A stretch of 64,000 nucleotides of DNA from Devosia ureilytica (GCF_024273195.1 NZ_JAMZCU010000002.1:565640-629639), one strand, 5' to 3'; counted from the stretch's first letter, positions 36,321 through 45,212 are shown. Notes: generated from the letters alone by a model not told the origin. Program-made: numbers and translations.

Positions 36321-37768
36321 GCACAGTCATCAAAGGCGGCACGGTCGTCACTGCAGATCTTTCCTATCAGGCCGATGTGAAAATCGTTGGCGACGTGATC
36401 GTTGAGATCGGCCCGAACCTGTCGGGGGACCAGACCCTCGACGCCACGGGGTGTCTGATCATGCCCGGCGGCATCGATCCGCATACCCATCTCGAAATGC
36501 CCTTCATGGGCACCTATTCGGCAGACGACTTTGAGAGCGGTACGCGCGCGGCGCTGGCCGGTGGCACCACCATGGTAGTGGATTTCTGCCTGCCCAATCC
36601 GGGCCAGAGCCTGCTCGAGGCCCTCCAGATGTGGGACAACAAGACCGGCAAGGCGTCCACGGACTATTCCTTCCATATGGCCATCACCTGGTGGGACGAA
36701 CAGGTGTGGCGCGAAATGGCCGATGTGGTGGATCGCGGCATCACCTCGTTCAAGCACTTCATGGCCTATAAGGGCGCCTTGATGGTCAATGACGACGAGA
36801 TGTATTCCTCGTTCAGCCGTTGCGCCGAGTTGGGTGCGCTGCCGCTGGTCCATGCCGAAAACGGCGATGTCGTTGCGGCGATGACGGCAAAGCTCCTGGC
36901 CGAAGGCAATAATGGCCCTGAGGGTCACGCCTATTCCCGTCCTCCCGAAGTGGAGGGCGAAGCCACCAACCGCGCCATCATGATTGCCGATATGGCGGGC
37001 GTGCCGCTCTACGTCGTGCACACCTCCTGCGAGCAGGCGCATGAAGCCATCCGCCGGGCGCGGCAGAAGGGCATGCGCGTCTATGGCGAACCGCTGATCC
37101 AGCACCTGACGCTGGACGAAAGCGAGTATTTCAATCCCGACTGGGACCATGCCGCCCGCCGCGTCATGTCCCCGCCCTTCCGCAACAAGCAGCATCAGGA
37201 TTCGCTGTGGGCGGGCCTGCAGTCTGGCTCGCTCTCCTGCGTGGCCACCGATCACTGTGCCTTCACCACCGACCAGAAGCGCAATGGCGTGGGCAATTTC
37301 TCGAAAATTCCGAACGGCACGGGCGGGCTCGAAGACCGTCTGCCGGTGCTCTGGACTGCCGGCGTCAACACCGGCCGTCTGACGCCCAATGAATTCGTCG
37401 CCGTCACCTCGACCAATATTGCGAAGATCCTCAACATGTATCCCAAAAAGGGTGCCGTCATGGTCGGCGCCGATGCCGATCTGGTCGTCTGGGACCCCAA
37501 GCGCAAAAAGACCATTTCGGCCAAGGCCCAGCAGTCGGTCATCGATTACAATGTGTTCGAAGGCTTCGAGGTCACCGGCCTGCCGCGCTATGTGCTCAGC
37601 CGCGGCAAGGTCTCCATCGTTGAAAGCGAGGTCAAGGCCGAGCCGGGCCATGGCAAGTTCGTCGCCCGCGAAGCGAAAAACCCTGTGAACCGGGCGCTCA
37701 GCCAGTGGAAGGAAATCGTCGCACCGCGCAAGGTTGAGCGCACGGGTATTCCGGCGACGGGGGTTTGA
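36317..37768 (+). CDS. pydB: Dihydropyrimidinase
   Basis: This 483-residue cyclic amidohydrolase has metal ligands His56 and His58 in GGIDPHTHLEMPF, a candidate carboxylated lysine in FMAYKGA (Lys152), His179 in PLVHAENGD, His235 in VVHTSCEQAHE and Asp312 in VATDHCAFTTDQK. It opens dihydrouracil or dihydrothymine to the N-carbamoyl-beta-amino acid, the substrate of the M20 hydrolase in the same locus. Length and motifs match D-hydantoinase/dihydropyrimidinase. Its start overlaps the DUF559 copy 2 stop. Confidence 0.93.
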   Translation: MSTVIKGGTVVTADLSYQADVKIVGDVIVEIGPNLSGDQTLDATGCLIMPGGIDPHTHLEMPFMGTYSADDFESGTRAALAGGTTMVVDFCLPNPGQSLLEALQMWDNKTGKASTDYSFHMAITWWDEQVWREMADVVDRGITSFKHFMAYKGALMVNDDEMYSSFSRCAELGALPLVHAENGDVVAAMTAKLLAEGNNGPEGHAYSRPPEVEGEATNRAIMIADMAGVPLYVVHTSCEQAHEAIRRARQKGMRVYGEPLIQHLTLDESEYFNPDWDHAARRVMSPPFRNKQHQDSLWAGLQSGSLSCVATDHCAFTTDQKRNGVGNFSKIPNGTGGLEDRLPVLWTAGVNTGRLTPNEFVAVTSTNIAKILNMYPKKGAVMVGADADLVVWDPKRKKTISAKAQQSVIDYNVFEGFEVTGLPRYVLSRGKVSIVESEVKAEPGHGKFVAREAKNPVNRALSQWKEIVAPRKVERTGIPATGV

Positions 37769-37795
37769 TGCAGAATTTGGTTGTCGTGGAAATAT

Positions 37796-37935
37796 CCCCC
37801 TCACCCGTCTCGGCCTTCGGCCGATCCACCCTCTCCCCGAGGGGGAGAGGAATTAGAGTTTCGTGCCGAAACGAACGCCGGCCCAATTCTTCTCCCCCTC
37901 GGGGAGAAGGTGGGGCGCAGCGCCGGATGAGGGGG
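37796..37935. repeat. REP-like paired palindromic element R5
   Basis: It is bounded by CCCCCTCA (37796-37803) and TGAGGGGG (37928-37935), with hairpins CCTCTCCCCGAGGGGGAGAGG and CTTCTCCCCCTCGGGGAGAAG inside and a CGGCCTTCGGCCG hairpin on the left. No DUF559 gene accompanies it. It ends eight bases before the ATPase start. Confidence 0.8.
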
Positions 37936-37943
37936 GCGCAGGC

Positions 37944-38732
37944 ATGACCACCGTCGTTTCCGCCCAAAATCTCGGCCTGACTTTCCCCACCGGCGATGGC
38001 GACATCGTCGCGCTCTCCGACGTCAATCTCACCATCAACAAGGGCGACTTCGTTTCCTTCATTGGCCCCTCGGGCTGCGGCAAGACCACGTTCCTGCGCG
38101 CCATTGCCGATCTCGAAAAACCCACGTCCGGCACGCTCAGCGTCAATGGCATGACCCCGGAACAGGCGCGCCAGGCCCGCGCCTATGGCTATGTGTTCCA
38201 GGCGGCGGCGCTCTATCCCTGGCGCACCATCGAGAAGAACATCGCCCTGCCGCTCGAAATCATGGGCCACTCGCCCGCCGAGCAGTCCGAGCGCATCGCG
38301 CGCACCATGGAGCTGGTGAACCTTTCGGGCTTCGAGAAGAAATACCCCTGGCAGCTCTCGGGCGGCATGCAGCAACGCGCCTCCATCGCCCGGGCCCTCG
38401 CCTTCGACGCCGACCTGCTGCTGATGGACGAGCCCTTCGGCGCGCTCGACGAAATCGTCCGCGACCACCTCAACTCCGAGCTGCTCAAACTCTGGGAGCG
38501 CACGCAAAAAACCATCTGCTTTGTAACGCACTCCATCCCCGAGGCGGTCTATCTCTCGACCCGCATCGTGGTCATGTCTCCGCGCCCTGGCCGGGTGACG
38601 GACATCATAGAAAGCACCTTGCCCAGGGATCGCCCGCTCGACATCCGCGAAACCCCGGAATTCCTGGCCATCGCCGCCCGCGTGCGCGAAGGGCTGCGGG
38701 CCGGGCACAGCTATGATGGGGGAGCGGTGTGA
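37944..38732 (+). CDS. Pyrimidine-type ABC transporter ATP-binding protein
   Basis: This 262-residue ATPase is of the nitrate/sulfonate/taurine (SsuB/TauB) branch. It has Walker A GPSGCGKTT, a Q-loop in GYVFQAAALYPWR, signature LSGGMQQR, Walker B LLMDEPFGALD and switch His in VTHSIPEA. The start at 37944 is right after element R5; upstream codons belong to the repeat. With two permeases and an NMT1/THI5-like binding protein it forms an importer usually found with dihydropyrimidinase genes and annotated for pyrimidine uptake. Confidence 0.9.
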   Translation: MTTVVSAQNLGLTFPTGDGDIVALSDVNLTINKGDFVSFIGPSGCGKTTFLRAIADLEKPTSGTLSVNGMTPEQARQARAYGYVFQAAALYPWRTIEKNIALPLEIMGHSPAEQSERIARTMELVNLSGFEKKYPWQLSGGMQQRASIARALAFDADLLLMDEPFGALDEIVRDHLNSELLKLWERTQKTICFVTHSIPEAVYLSTRIVVMSPRPGRVTDIIESTLPRDRPLDIRETPEFLAIAARVREGLRAGHSYDGGAV

Positions 38733-38765
38733 TGGCGGTGCGGGATGTGTCGGCTCTTTTGCATC

Positions 38766-38876
38766 CCTCCCCCTTGAGGGGAGGGGCCGAGGGTGGGGGT
38801 GTCGGCACCTCCACGCGGTCTGCGCTTGTTTCGATGACGACACCCCCACCCCAACCCCTCCCCTCAAGGGGGAGGA
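38766..38876. repeat. Palindromic element R6, second repeat family
   Basis: CTCCCCCTTGAGGGG at the left end is mirrored by CCCCTCAAGGGGGAG at the right end, and GGTGGGGGTGTCG (38792-38804) is mirrored exactly by 38838-38850. Its sequence differs from R1-R5 but its paired-palindrome plan is the same. It fills the gap between the ATPase and the first permease. Confidence 0.78.
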
Positions 38877-38904
38877 GCTTTGGATCGGCGGGCTGGAGAA
38901 CGTC

Positions 38905-39771
38905 ATGACCCGCCTCCTCCCCGTCCTCACCATTCTCCTTGCCATCCTCGTCATCTGGTATGGAGCGGCCGTGCCGATGAATGCCAACTGGCAGGTAACG
39001 CTCAATAACCGCGCTGATCTCGTGGATGTGCCCCTCACCACCTTTGCCCAGCAGACCTGGAGCCAGGACAAGCCGGTCTTGCCGGCGCCGCATCAGGTGA
39101 TTTCCGAAATCTGGAACGCCACGGTGGCGCTCGATATCTCGTCCAAGCGCTCGCTCGCCTATCACGGCTGGATTACCCTCTCTGCAACCCTTTTGGGCTT
39201 TGCCTTTGGCACTGCGCTCGGCGTGCTCCTGGCCGTCGCCATCATCCACAATGATGCGTCCGACCGCTCGCTGATGCCCTGGATCATCGCCAGCCAGACC
39301 ATTCCCATTCTCGCCGTGGCGCCCATGGTGGTGGTCGGCCTGGGCGCGGTGGGCCTCACCGGCCTCGTGCCCAAATCCCTGATCTCGATGTATCTCTCGT
39401 TCTTCCCGGTCGTCGTCGGCATGGTCAAGGGCTTGCGCTCGCCCGAAGCCATCCAGCTCGATCTCATGCGCACCTATGATGCCAATGGCTGGCAGACCTT
39501 CTGGAAGTTGCGCTGGCCGGCGGCCATGCCCTTCCTCTTTGCCTCCATGAAAGTGGGCATCGCCATTTCGCTGATCGGGGCAGTGGTGGCCGAACTTTCC
39601 AATGCCTCGGGCGGCGGTCTTGGTGTTCGTCTCCTCACCGGCTCCTATAATGGCCAGACCGTGCAGATCTGGGCAGCGCTGTTCATCGCGGCGGGCCTGG
39701 CTGCCATCCTGGTGGCGCTGGTCGGCAGCGCCGAGCGCTGGGTCAATGCCCGCATGGGGGCGCGGGCATGA
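38905..39771 (+). CDS. ABC transporter permease 1 (SsuC/ThiX-like)
   Basis: This 288-residue inner-membrane permease begins with a hydrophobic helix (LLPVLTILLAILVIWYGAA), followed by a BPD transmembrane domain with about six helices. The coupling segment is in the region MRTYDANGWQTFWKLRWP. The ATG at 38905 is the first start after the R6 repeat. It overlaps the next permease by four bases. The two permeases together make the channel of the pyrimidine-type importer. Confidence 0.9.
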   Translation: MTRLLPVLTILLAILVIWYGAAVPMNANWQVTLNNRADLVDVPLTTFAQQTWSQDKPVLPAPHQVISEIWNATVALDISSKRSLAYHGWITLSATLLGFAFGTALGVLLAVAIIHNDASDRSLMPWIIASQTIPILAVAPMVVVGLGAVGLTGLVPKSLISMYLSFFPVVVGMVKGLRSPEAIQLDLMRTYDANGWQTFWKLRWPAAMPFLFASMKVGIAISLIGAVVAELSNASGGGLGVRLLTGSYNGQTVQIWAALFIAAGLAAILVALVGSAERWVNARMGARA

Positions 39772-40880
39772 TGCGCTCCGACCTCACCCCCCTGCAATCC
39801 GGCCTCGCCCTCCTCGCCGCGCTGGCGGCACTGGCCGGGCTGGCATTCAGCCTTTCCACGTTCACCACCGCGCCACTGCTGGCGCTGGTGTGCTCGCTCG
39901 GCGCTCTCTCGCTGGTCCGATTGATCTGGCCCTTCAGCCTCTGGCTCGATGGCGCGCTGGCGCTGCTGGGCGCCCTGGCCCTGGTCGCATCCCTGCCTGC
40001 GGAAGGCTCGATGCCGGGCCATCACTGGCTGGCGCTGGTCGCCGCATGGGCCTTTGCCTGGCTCTTTGTCGAACGCCTGTCGGCAACGATCCGCCTGGGC
40101 AAACTGCCCGAAACGGGAACGGGCCTCGTCATCCCGATTGTCTTCGGCCTCGCCCTGCTGGTCGCCTGGGAGGTCATCACCCGCGGCGCCAATGTCCCGC
40201 CGGTGCTGCTGCCGCCACCCTCTGCCATCGGCGCCCGGTTTCTGGCGGAGACATCCATTCTCTGGGCCGATTTCGTCCAGACCTTCATCAAGTCCGTGCT
40301 GCCCGGCTATGCCATGGGCTGCCTTGCGGGCCTCGGCGTCGCGATCCTTGTCGACCGTTCGCCCTTTCTCAAAGCCGGGGTCATGCCCATTGGCAATTTC
40401 ATGTCGGCGCTGCCCATCATCGGCATCGCCCCGATCATGGTCATGTGGTTCGGCTTCGACTGGCAGAGTAAGGCCGCCGTCGTCGTCGCCATGACCTTCT
40501 TTCCCATGCTGGTCAACACGGTTGCCGGGCTCAATGCCGCCTCGGCCATCGAACGCGACCTCATGCACACCTATGCCGCCTCCTCCTGGCAAACCCTTAT
40601 GAAGTTGCGGCTTCCCGCTGCGGGCCCCTTCATATTCAACGCCCTCAAGATCAACTCGACTCTGGCCTTGATCGGCGCAATCGTAGCGGAATTCTTCGGA
40701 ACGCCCATTGTGGGAATGGGCTTTCGGATTTCGACCGGGGTGGGGCGTCTTGCCATCGACCTGGTCTGGGCGGAGATCGCTGTTGCGGCGGTCGCGGGGT
40801 CCGCCTTCTATGGGGTGATCGCTCTCATCGAGAGGGGCGTCACCTTCTGGCATCCGTCTGTCCGCGGTGGACGGGCGTAA
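39768..40880 (+). CDS. ABC transporter permease 2 (SsuC/ThiX-like)
   Basis: This 370-residue permease is longer than its partner because it has an extra N-terminal membrane block (about residues 10-100, three or four hydrophobic segments) before the BPD domain. The coupling segment lies in MHTYAASSWQTLMKLRLPAAG. The start overlaps the first permease stop. Both share the GIAPIMVMWFG / LAVAPMVVVGLG type loop. It works in the same importer, and the binding-protein gene follows after 20 bases. Confidence 0.9.
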   Translation: MMRSDLTPLQSGLALLAALAALAGLAFSLSTFTTAPLLALVCSLGALSLVRLIWPFSLWLDGALALLGALALVASLPAEGSMPGHHWLALVAAWAFAWLFVERLSATIRLGKLPETGTGLVIPIVFGLALLVAWEVITRGANVPPVLLPPPSAIGARFLAETSILWADFVQTFIKSVLPGYAMGCLAGLGVAILVDRSPFLKAGVMPIGNFMSALPIIGIAPIMVMWFGFDWQSKAAVVVAMTFFPMLVNTVAGLNAASAIERDLMHTYAASSWQTLMKLRLPAAGPFIFNALKINSTLALIGAIVAEFFGTPIVGMGFRISTGVGRLAIDLVWAEIAVAAVAGSAFYGVIALIERGVTFWHPSVRGGRA

Positions 40881-40900
40881 CAGGCAACAAGGGAACGAGA

Positions 40901-41881
40901 ATGAACAAGATCATCACCGGAATGCTGGCTGGCGCCCTGGCGCTATCCGCAGCCCCGGCTGCACTGGCGGACGATGCGCTGACTTTGCAGCTCAAGTGGG
41001 TGACCCAGGCGCAGTTCGCCGGCTATCTGGTCGCCGAATCCAAGGGCTTTTATGACGAGGAAGACCTCGACATCACCATCCTGCCGGGCGGCCCCAATAT
41101 CGCCCCCGAACAGGTCATCGCCGGCGGTGGCGCCGACATCATCGTCACCTGGATGGCTGCCGGCATGGCCGCTCGTGAATCGGGCGTGCCACTGGTCAAC
41201 ATTGCCCAGCCGTTCAAGCGCTCTGGCCTGATGATGATCTGCCCCGAGGAAACCGGCATCACCCAGGTCTCGGATTTCCCCGGCCACACGCTGGGCGTCT
41301 GGTTCTTCGGCAATGAATATCCCTTCTTTGCCTGGATGAACAAGGAAGGCATTGCCACCGACGGGTCCGAAGGCGGCGTCACCGTGCTGCAGCAGAGCTT
41401 TGATATCCAGCCCATGATCCAGGGCCAGGCCGACTGCATCTCGGTCATGACCTACAATGAATATGGCCAGGCGCTCGATGCCGGCTATGGCCCCGACAAC
41501 CTGACCATCTTCAACTACACCGATATGGGCAACGACCTGCTCGAAGACGGTCTCTATGTCCTGGAAGATAGCCTCGACGATCCCGCCAAGGTCGATGCCT
41601 ATACGCGCTTTGTGAAGGCCTCGATGAAGGGTTGGGCCTATGCCCTCGAAAACCCCGAGGAAGCCGCCCAGATCGTCGTCGACATGGACGACACCGGCGC
41701 CGCCACCCTTGAGCACCAGCTCTATATGGTGGGCGAGGTTTCCAAGCTGGTCGATGCGACCGATCCGGCCCTCAACATGGAGACCTATGACCGCACGGTT
41801 CAGGCCTTGCTTGATCAGGGCATCATCAAGGCCACACCGGAAGGCGCCTATACCAGTGTCGTCACCGACGCCTTGAAGTAA
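40901..41881 (+). CDS. ABC transporter substrate-binding protein (NMT1/THI5-like)
   Basis: This 326-residue periplasmic protein has a signal peptide ending at PAALADDAL. The NMT1/THI5-like fold begins LQLKWVTQAQFAGYLVAESKGFYDEEDL, the same pattern as pyrimidine-precursor binding proteins. In this locus the ligand is probably uracil, thymine or a dihydro or carbamoyl derivative. A GGGAACGAG site precedes the start, and a strong terminator follows. Confidence 0.9.
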   Translation: MNKIITGMLAGALALSAAPAALADDALTLQLKWVTQAQFAGYLVAESKGFYDEEDLDITILPGGPNIAPEQVIAGGGADIIVTWMAAGMAARESGVPLVNIAQPFKRSGLMMICPEETGITQVSDFPGHTLGVWFFGNEYPFFAWMNKEGIATDGSEGGVTVLQQSFDIQPMIQGQADCISVMTYNEYGQALDAGYGPDNLTIFNYTDMGNDLLEDGLYVLEDSLDDPAKVDAYTRFVKASMKGWAYALENPEEAAQIVVDMDDTGAATLEHQLYMVGEVSKLVDATDPALNMETYDRTVQALLDQGIIKATPEGAYTSVVTDALK

Positions 41882-41906
41882 TCAGCGTTCAAGCGGACGT
41901 TTTGAG

Positions 41907-41937
41907 CAGGCGGGGCGTGATCCCCGCCTGTTTTTTT
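41907..41937 (+). terminator. Terminator of the pyrimidine locus
   Basis: CAGGCGGGG pairs perfectly with CCCCGCCTG across a six-base loop, followed by seven T residues. Confidence 0.9.
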
Positions 41938-41980
41938 GCTCCGCGATTTATGCTGCGGAACAAATTCCCCTCCCTCACAG

Positions 41981-42005
41981 TTGATTGACCACTTGCGTCA
42001 ACCAA
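41981..42005. promoter_or_regulatory. Inverted repeat upstream of a 24-residue peptide gene
   Basis: TTGATTGAC (41981-41989) and GTCAACCAA (41997-42005) pair in 8 of 9 positions across seven bases. The repeat abuts the AGAGGG ribosome binding site of the small gene, so it may be an operator or a 5' leader hairpin. Confidence 0.5.
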
Positions 42006-42020
42006 CAAGAGGGTCATCCC

Positions 42021-42095
42021 ATGAACTCCATTATCTACATCGTCGGCCTCATCGTTATCGTCATGGCCATCCTGTCCTTCATCGGTCTTGCTTGA
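42021..42095 (+). CDS. Small membrane peptide (24 residues)
   Basis: ATG at 42021 is preceded by AGAGGG at about nine bases and opens a 24-codon frame. After MNSII the product is almost wholly hydrophobic (YIVGLIVIVMAILSFIGLA), a single membrane helix. Very similar tiny peptides recur in Rhizobiales genomes. The gene precedes a 299-residue membrane protein by 24 bases, so the two are probably co-transcribed. Function is unknown. Confidence 0.7.
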   Translation: MNSIIYIVGLIVIVMAILSFIGLA

Positions 42096-42119
42096 TCCAG
42101 GCCCAGGGAGGACAACCAA

Positions 42120-43019
42120 ATGACTATTGATGCACCCGGCGGCGTCGCGATCGTCGAAACCACTTCCCAAGCAGAGCGCGAAAGCGCCGGCTATGTCGAT
42201 TGGGGTTCCATTATCGCGGGCATCGTCTTCGCTTCGGCAATTTCTCTGGTTCTAATCACCTTCGGATCAGCGGTCGGTCTCAACTTTGTCGACTTCAATG
42301 CTCGCGAAGGCGCTCCGGCGTTCCTGATTGGCATTGGGGCGGCAAGCTGGTTCCTCTGGGTCCAGATTTCAAGCTTCATGGCGGGCGGCTATCTCACCGG
42401 CCGGCTGCGTCGCCGTCATTTCGATGCGTCGGAAGACGAAAGTGATATGCGCGATGGCGCCCATGGCCTACTGGTTTGGGGCGGCGCAATGATCATCGGC
42501 GCCGTGCTGGCCATTTCCGGCATCGGCGCTGCGGCTTCGACCGCAGGCAATGTCGCGGCCACGGCAACTTTGGCTGCATCCAATGCTGCCGAAGGCGCTG
42601 CGACCGAAGCCATGGATCCCAATGCCTACTTCATCGACACCCTGTTCCGAGGCAATACCGCTCCGGACCCGGAAACCGCGCGCGCTGAAGCGGGTCGGAT
42701 CTTTGCCCAGGCCGCGCTCGGTGATGGCACCCTGGCCGATGAAGACCGCACCTATCTGGCCAATGTCGTGGCTGCCAATACCGGCCTGACGCCGGAGGAG
42801 GCACAGGCCCGTGTTGATCAGGTCGCGGCCAATATCGAGCAGGCTCGCCAGGAAGCTGTCGAGGCGGCCCGCATTGCCCGCAACACGGCCATTATCGCCG
42901 CGTTCCTGCTTGCTGCCTCGTCGCTGGTCTCGGCCATCGGCGCCTATTGGGCGGCCCAGAAGGGCGGCAACCACCGCGACAACAACACCGTCTTTGCCGA
43001 CGTCTTCCGTCGGTTCTGA
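42120..43019 (+). CDS. Hypothetical four-helix membrane protein
   Basis: The protein has 299 residues. Hydrophobic segments lie near residues 24-48, 60-82, 118-140 and 250-272. Between the last two is a soluble acidic, alanine-rich region of about 100 residues with coiled-coil character (EEAQARVDQVAANIEQARQEAVEAARIARN). I do not recognise a named function. It is flanked on both sides by 24-residue membrane peptides in the same orientation, which suggests a small envelope-stress operon. AGGGAGGA precedes the start. Confidence 0.75.
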   Translation: MTIDAPGGVAIVETTSQAERESAGYVDWGSIIAGIVFASAISLVLITFGSAVGLNFVDFNAREGAPAFLIGIGAASWFLWVQISSFMAGGYLTGRLRRRHFDASEDESDMRDGAHGLLVWGGAMIIGAVLAISGIGAAASTAGNVAATATLAASNAAEGAATEAMDPNAYFIDTLFRGNTAPDPETARAEAGRIFAQAALGDGTLADEDRTYLANVVAANTGLTPEEAQARVDQVAANIEQARQEAVEAARIARNTAIIAAFLLAASSLVSAIGAYWAAQKGGNHRDNNTVFADVFRRF

Positions 43020-43043
43020 TCGGGCAGCGAAAGGAGAATAGCG

Positions 43044-43118
43044 ATGTTTAAGGGTCTCGCACTTTGGCTGCTCGGCGTGCCGATCTGGCTCATCATCATC
43101 ATCTTCCTGGTCACGTGA
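43044..43118 (+). CDS. Small membrane peptide (24 residues), second
   Basis: AAGGAGA lies at ideal distance from ATG 43044. The 24-residue product (MFKGLALWLLGVPIWLIIII and four more residues) is a single membrane helix. It follows the 299-residue membrane protein by 24 bases and precedes a strong terminator, so it closes that operon. Function is unknown. Confidence 0.72.
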   Translation: MFKGLALWLLGVPIWLIIIIFLVT

Positions 43119-43137
43119 CCAGCACGATGTGGACTGC

Positions 43138-43168
43138 AAGGCGGGGAGCGATCCCCGCCTTTTTATTT
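43138..43168 (+). terminator. Terminator after the small membrane operon
   Basis: AAGGCGGGG pairs perfectly with CCCCGCCTT across a six-base loop, followed by TTTATTT. Its tail overlaps the stop of the convergent TetR gene. The arms resemble those of the terminator at 41907. Confidence 0.88.
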
Positions 43169-43750
43169 GCTCTTGAGGCCGCGGATCAGCGCCTTCAGCA
43201 CCTTGCGATAGTCGTCGATCTCTTCGGTTGGCGCCTGTGCCGCCCGGTCGAAAAGAGCATTGAGAAGCATTGCCAGGGGCCGCTCCGGCAAGGCCTTGAT
43301 GGCTCCGGCGGCAATGGCGTGATCCACCGCCTCCACCAGCATATGGCGCCCTTGGCGCGTCTGGATGGCGTCCAAAGCCTCCCGCCCCAGCACAGCCGGA
43401 GCATCGACCAGCAAGATACGCCGCCGGCCCTCATCCCGCATGGCCTCGACAAGTCCGTCTCCGCCCTTGACCAGCGCCTTCACCGGTCCGGTCTCCTCGT
43501 CATCACCATCTGTCGCGGCGTTGATGGCGAGCGCCACCAGGGCATGTTCCTCCTCGACCACAGCGGTGAACAGCGCCAGCTTGTCGGCATAGTGGTGATA
43601 AAGCGCGCCGCGCGTCACCCCTGCCGCCGCCACGATCTCGGGCGTGCTGGTTTCCCAATAGCCTTTTGCGGCGAACAGCGCCCGCGCCGCCGAGATCAGC
43701 GCCCGCCGCGTCGCCATGCGGCGATCCTCCTGACGTCTCCTGACTTCCAT
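43163..43750 (-). CDS. TetR-family transcriptional regulator
   Basis: This 195-residue TetR regulator has its helix-turn-helix in the first 60 residues (TRRALISAARALFAAKGYWETSTPEIVAAAGVTRGALYHHYADKLALF). The C-terminal ligand domain is AcrR-like but not specific. Start 43750 is preferred over 43774 because AAGAGG lies eight bases before it. Its upstream gap of about 170 bases leads to the glutathione peroxidase gene, which is divergent and a possible target. Confidence 0.87.
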   Translation of the reverse strand: MEVRRRQEDRRMATRRALISAARALFAAKGYWETSTPEIVAAAGVTRGALYHHYADKLALFTAVVEEEHALVALAINAATDGDDEETGPVKALVKGGDGLVEAMRDEGRRRILLVDAPAVLGREALDAIQTRQGRHMLVEAVDHAIAAGAIKALPERPLAMLLNALFDRAAQAPTEEIDDYRKVLKALIRGLKSK

Positions 43751-43924
43751 CGGCGCGCCTCTTTGCCCAAACATTAAATTTCAGACAGGCAGAATGTTTT
43801 TAATTGAACGCCTTTGCAAGCCGTCGGCCAATATTATTCAATCTGGCCGCCCACCAGGGATGATGCGCTTGCGCCCTGTTCGCGTTCGGCCTAGCTCTGG
43901 CGCATTCCGGCTCAGAGCATTTTC

Positions 43925-44407
43925 ATGACCAAGACCCTTTCCGATTTTTCCGCCAATCGCCTCGATGGAACGCCGCAATCCCTGTCCGATTATGCCGGAC
44001 AGGTAGTGCTGGTGGTCAATGTCGCCAGCCAATGCGGCTTCACCCCGCAGTATGAAGGGGTCGAAGCGCTCTACCGGGCCCATAAGGACGCCGGCCTCGT
44101 CGTGCTCGGCTTTCCCTGCAACCAGTTTGGCGAACAGGAGCCCGGCAGCAACTCCGAGATTGCCCGGTTCTGCGCCATAAATTTCGGTGTCAGCTTTCCG
44201 CTGTTCGAGCGGGTGGACGTCAATGGCGACGCTGAACACCCGTTCTTTGGCTGGTTGAAGGCTTCGGCGCCCGGCCTGCTGGGAAGCCAGGCCATCAAAT
44301 GGAATTTCACCAAATTCCTCATTGGACGGGATGGCCGGGTCATCGAGCGCTATGCCTCCACCACCGAACCGGCGGACATCGCCCCCGATATCGAAAAATT
44401 GCTGTAG
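43925..44407 (+). CDS. Glutathione peroxidase family protein
   Basis: This 160-residue thiol peroxidase has the full active-site set: Cys37 in NVASQCGFTPQY, Gln67 in FPCNQFGEQEPG, and Trp126/Asn127 in KWNFTKF. It uses cysteine, not selenocysteine. Proteins of this bacterial group reduce hydrogen peroxide and organic peroxides, often with thioredoxin; Cys65 and Cys83 are available as resolving residues. No signal peptide is seen. A TetR gene is divergent upstream. Confidence 0.93.
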   Translation: MTKTLSDFSANRLDGTPQSLSDYAGQVVLVVNVASQCGFTPQYEGVEALYRAHKDAGLVVLGFPCNQFGEQEPGSNSEIARFCAINFGVSFPLFERVDVNGDAEHPFFGWLKASAPGLLGSQAIKWNFTKFLIGRDGRVIERYASTTEPADIAPDIEKLL

Positions 44408-44563
44408 CCCATCGGCCACAGCTTTGATCACATTCCTTCCGCAGCGGAACGGATCGGCCGCATTTCCGTTCGTTTGGCAAGGGGCAGATATGAGCCCGCC
44501 GGCCCCGGCGCGCTCCCCTTGTAAAGAGGGCGGCACCAAGCCGCCAATAGAAGGAATGAAACA

Positions 44564-45193
44564 ATGAAAAAGACCCTTCTGGCCTCCGTGGCCGTGATTT
44601 CGCTTGCCTTCAGCCTGCCCGCCATGGCGCAGGACGGTGTTGTTGACGCTGATGCCGGCGCGGCCATTGGTCTGACCGGCGGCGCTGCTGGTGGTGCAAC
44701 CATTGGCTTTCTGGCTGGCGGCCCGATTGGCGCCATCATCGGCGGCTTCGCTGGTGCCGTGATCGGTGCCGAAGCGGGCATTGCCACCTCCACCATCGAA
44801 TATGCCGGCACCCATCCGGTCGAGCCCATCTATATCGAAGGCTCGGTCAGTGCTGGCGCCACCGTCCCGGCTGGCGTCACCATTTACCCGGTCGAGGGCG
44901 ACCCGGCTTATGGTTATCTCTATGCCAATGGCCGCGTCTGGATCGTGGATCTTGCCACCAATACGCTGGTCTATTCGCCCGGCTATGTGGTGAGCCAGTC
45001 GGCTGCCGATTTCGCCATTGCCAATCCGGTTGAGCCGGTCAATGCCGAAGGCGATGTCGTGGTGGGTTACGTGCTGCCCGATGGCACGACCATTACCCCG
45101 GTCCCCGAGGACCCCTACTACGGCTATGTCTATATCGATGGCCGTCCGGCCTTGGTGGAAAGCAGCTCGCGCACCGTGGTCTGGGTCCAGTAA
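44564..45193 (+). CDS. Secreted DUF1236 protein with two repeats
   Basis: The 209-residue protein has a signal peptide ending in LPAMAQD, a glycine- and alanine-rich hydrophobic stretch (residues 30-70, resembling a glycine-zipper), and two copies of a DUF1236-type module. The copies begin HPVEPIYIEGSV and NPVEPVNAEGDV and each ends in a Tyr-rich strand (YGYLYANGRVW, YGYVYIDGRPA). DUF1236 proteins are common periplasmic proteins of Rhizobiales with unknown role. A strong terminator follows. Confidence 0.85.
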   Translation: MKKTLLASVAVISLAFSLPAMAQDGVVDADAGAAIGLTGGAAGGATIGFLAGGPIGAIIGGFAGAVIGAEAGIATSTIEYAGTHPVEPIYIEGSVSAGATVPAGVTIYPVEGDPAYGYLYANGRVWIVDLATNTLVYSPGYVVSQSAADFAIANPVEPVNAEGDVVVGYVLPDGTTITPVPEDPYYGYVYIDGRPALVESSSRTVVWVQ

Positions 45194-45212
45194 CCAGCCA
45201 TTGCAATCTTTG

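Noticed and set aside
33818..37935. Repeated palindromes as a possible CRISPR array
   Set aside because: The repeats are paired inverted elements with variable spacing and genes between them, not direct repeats with regular spacers, and no cas genes are present.
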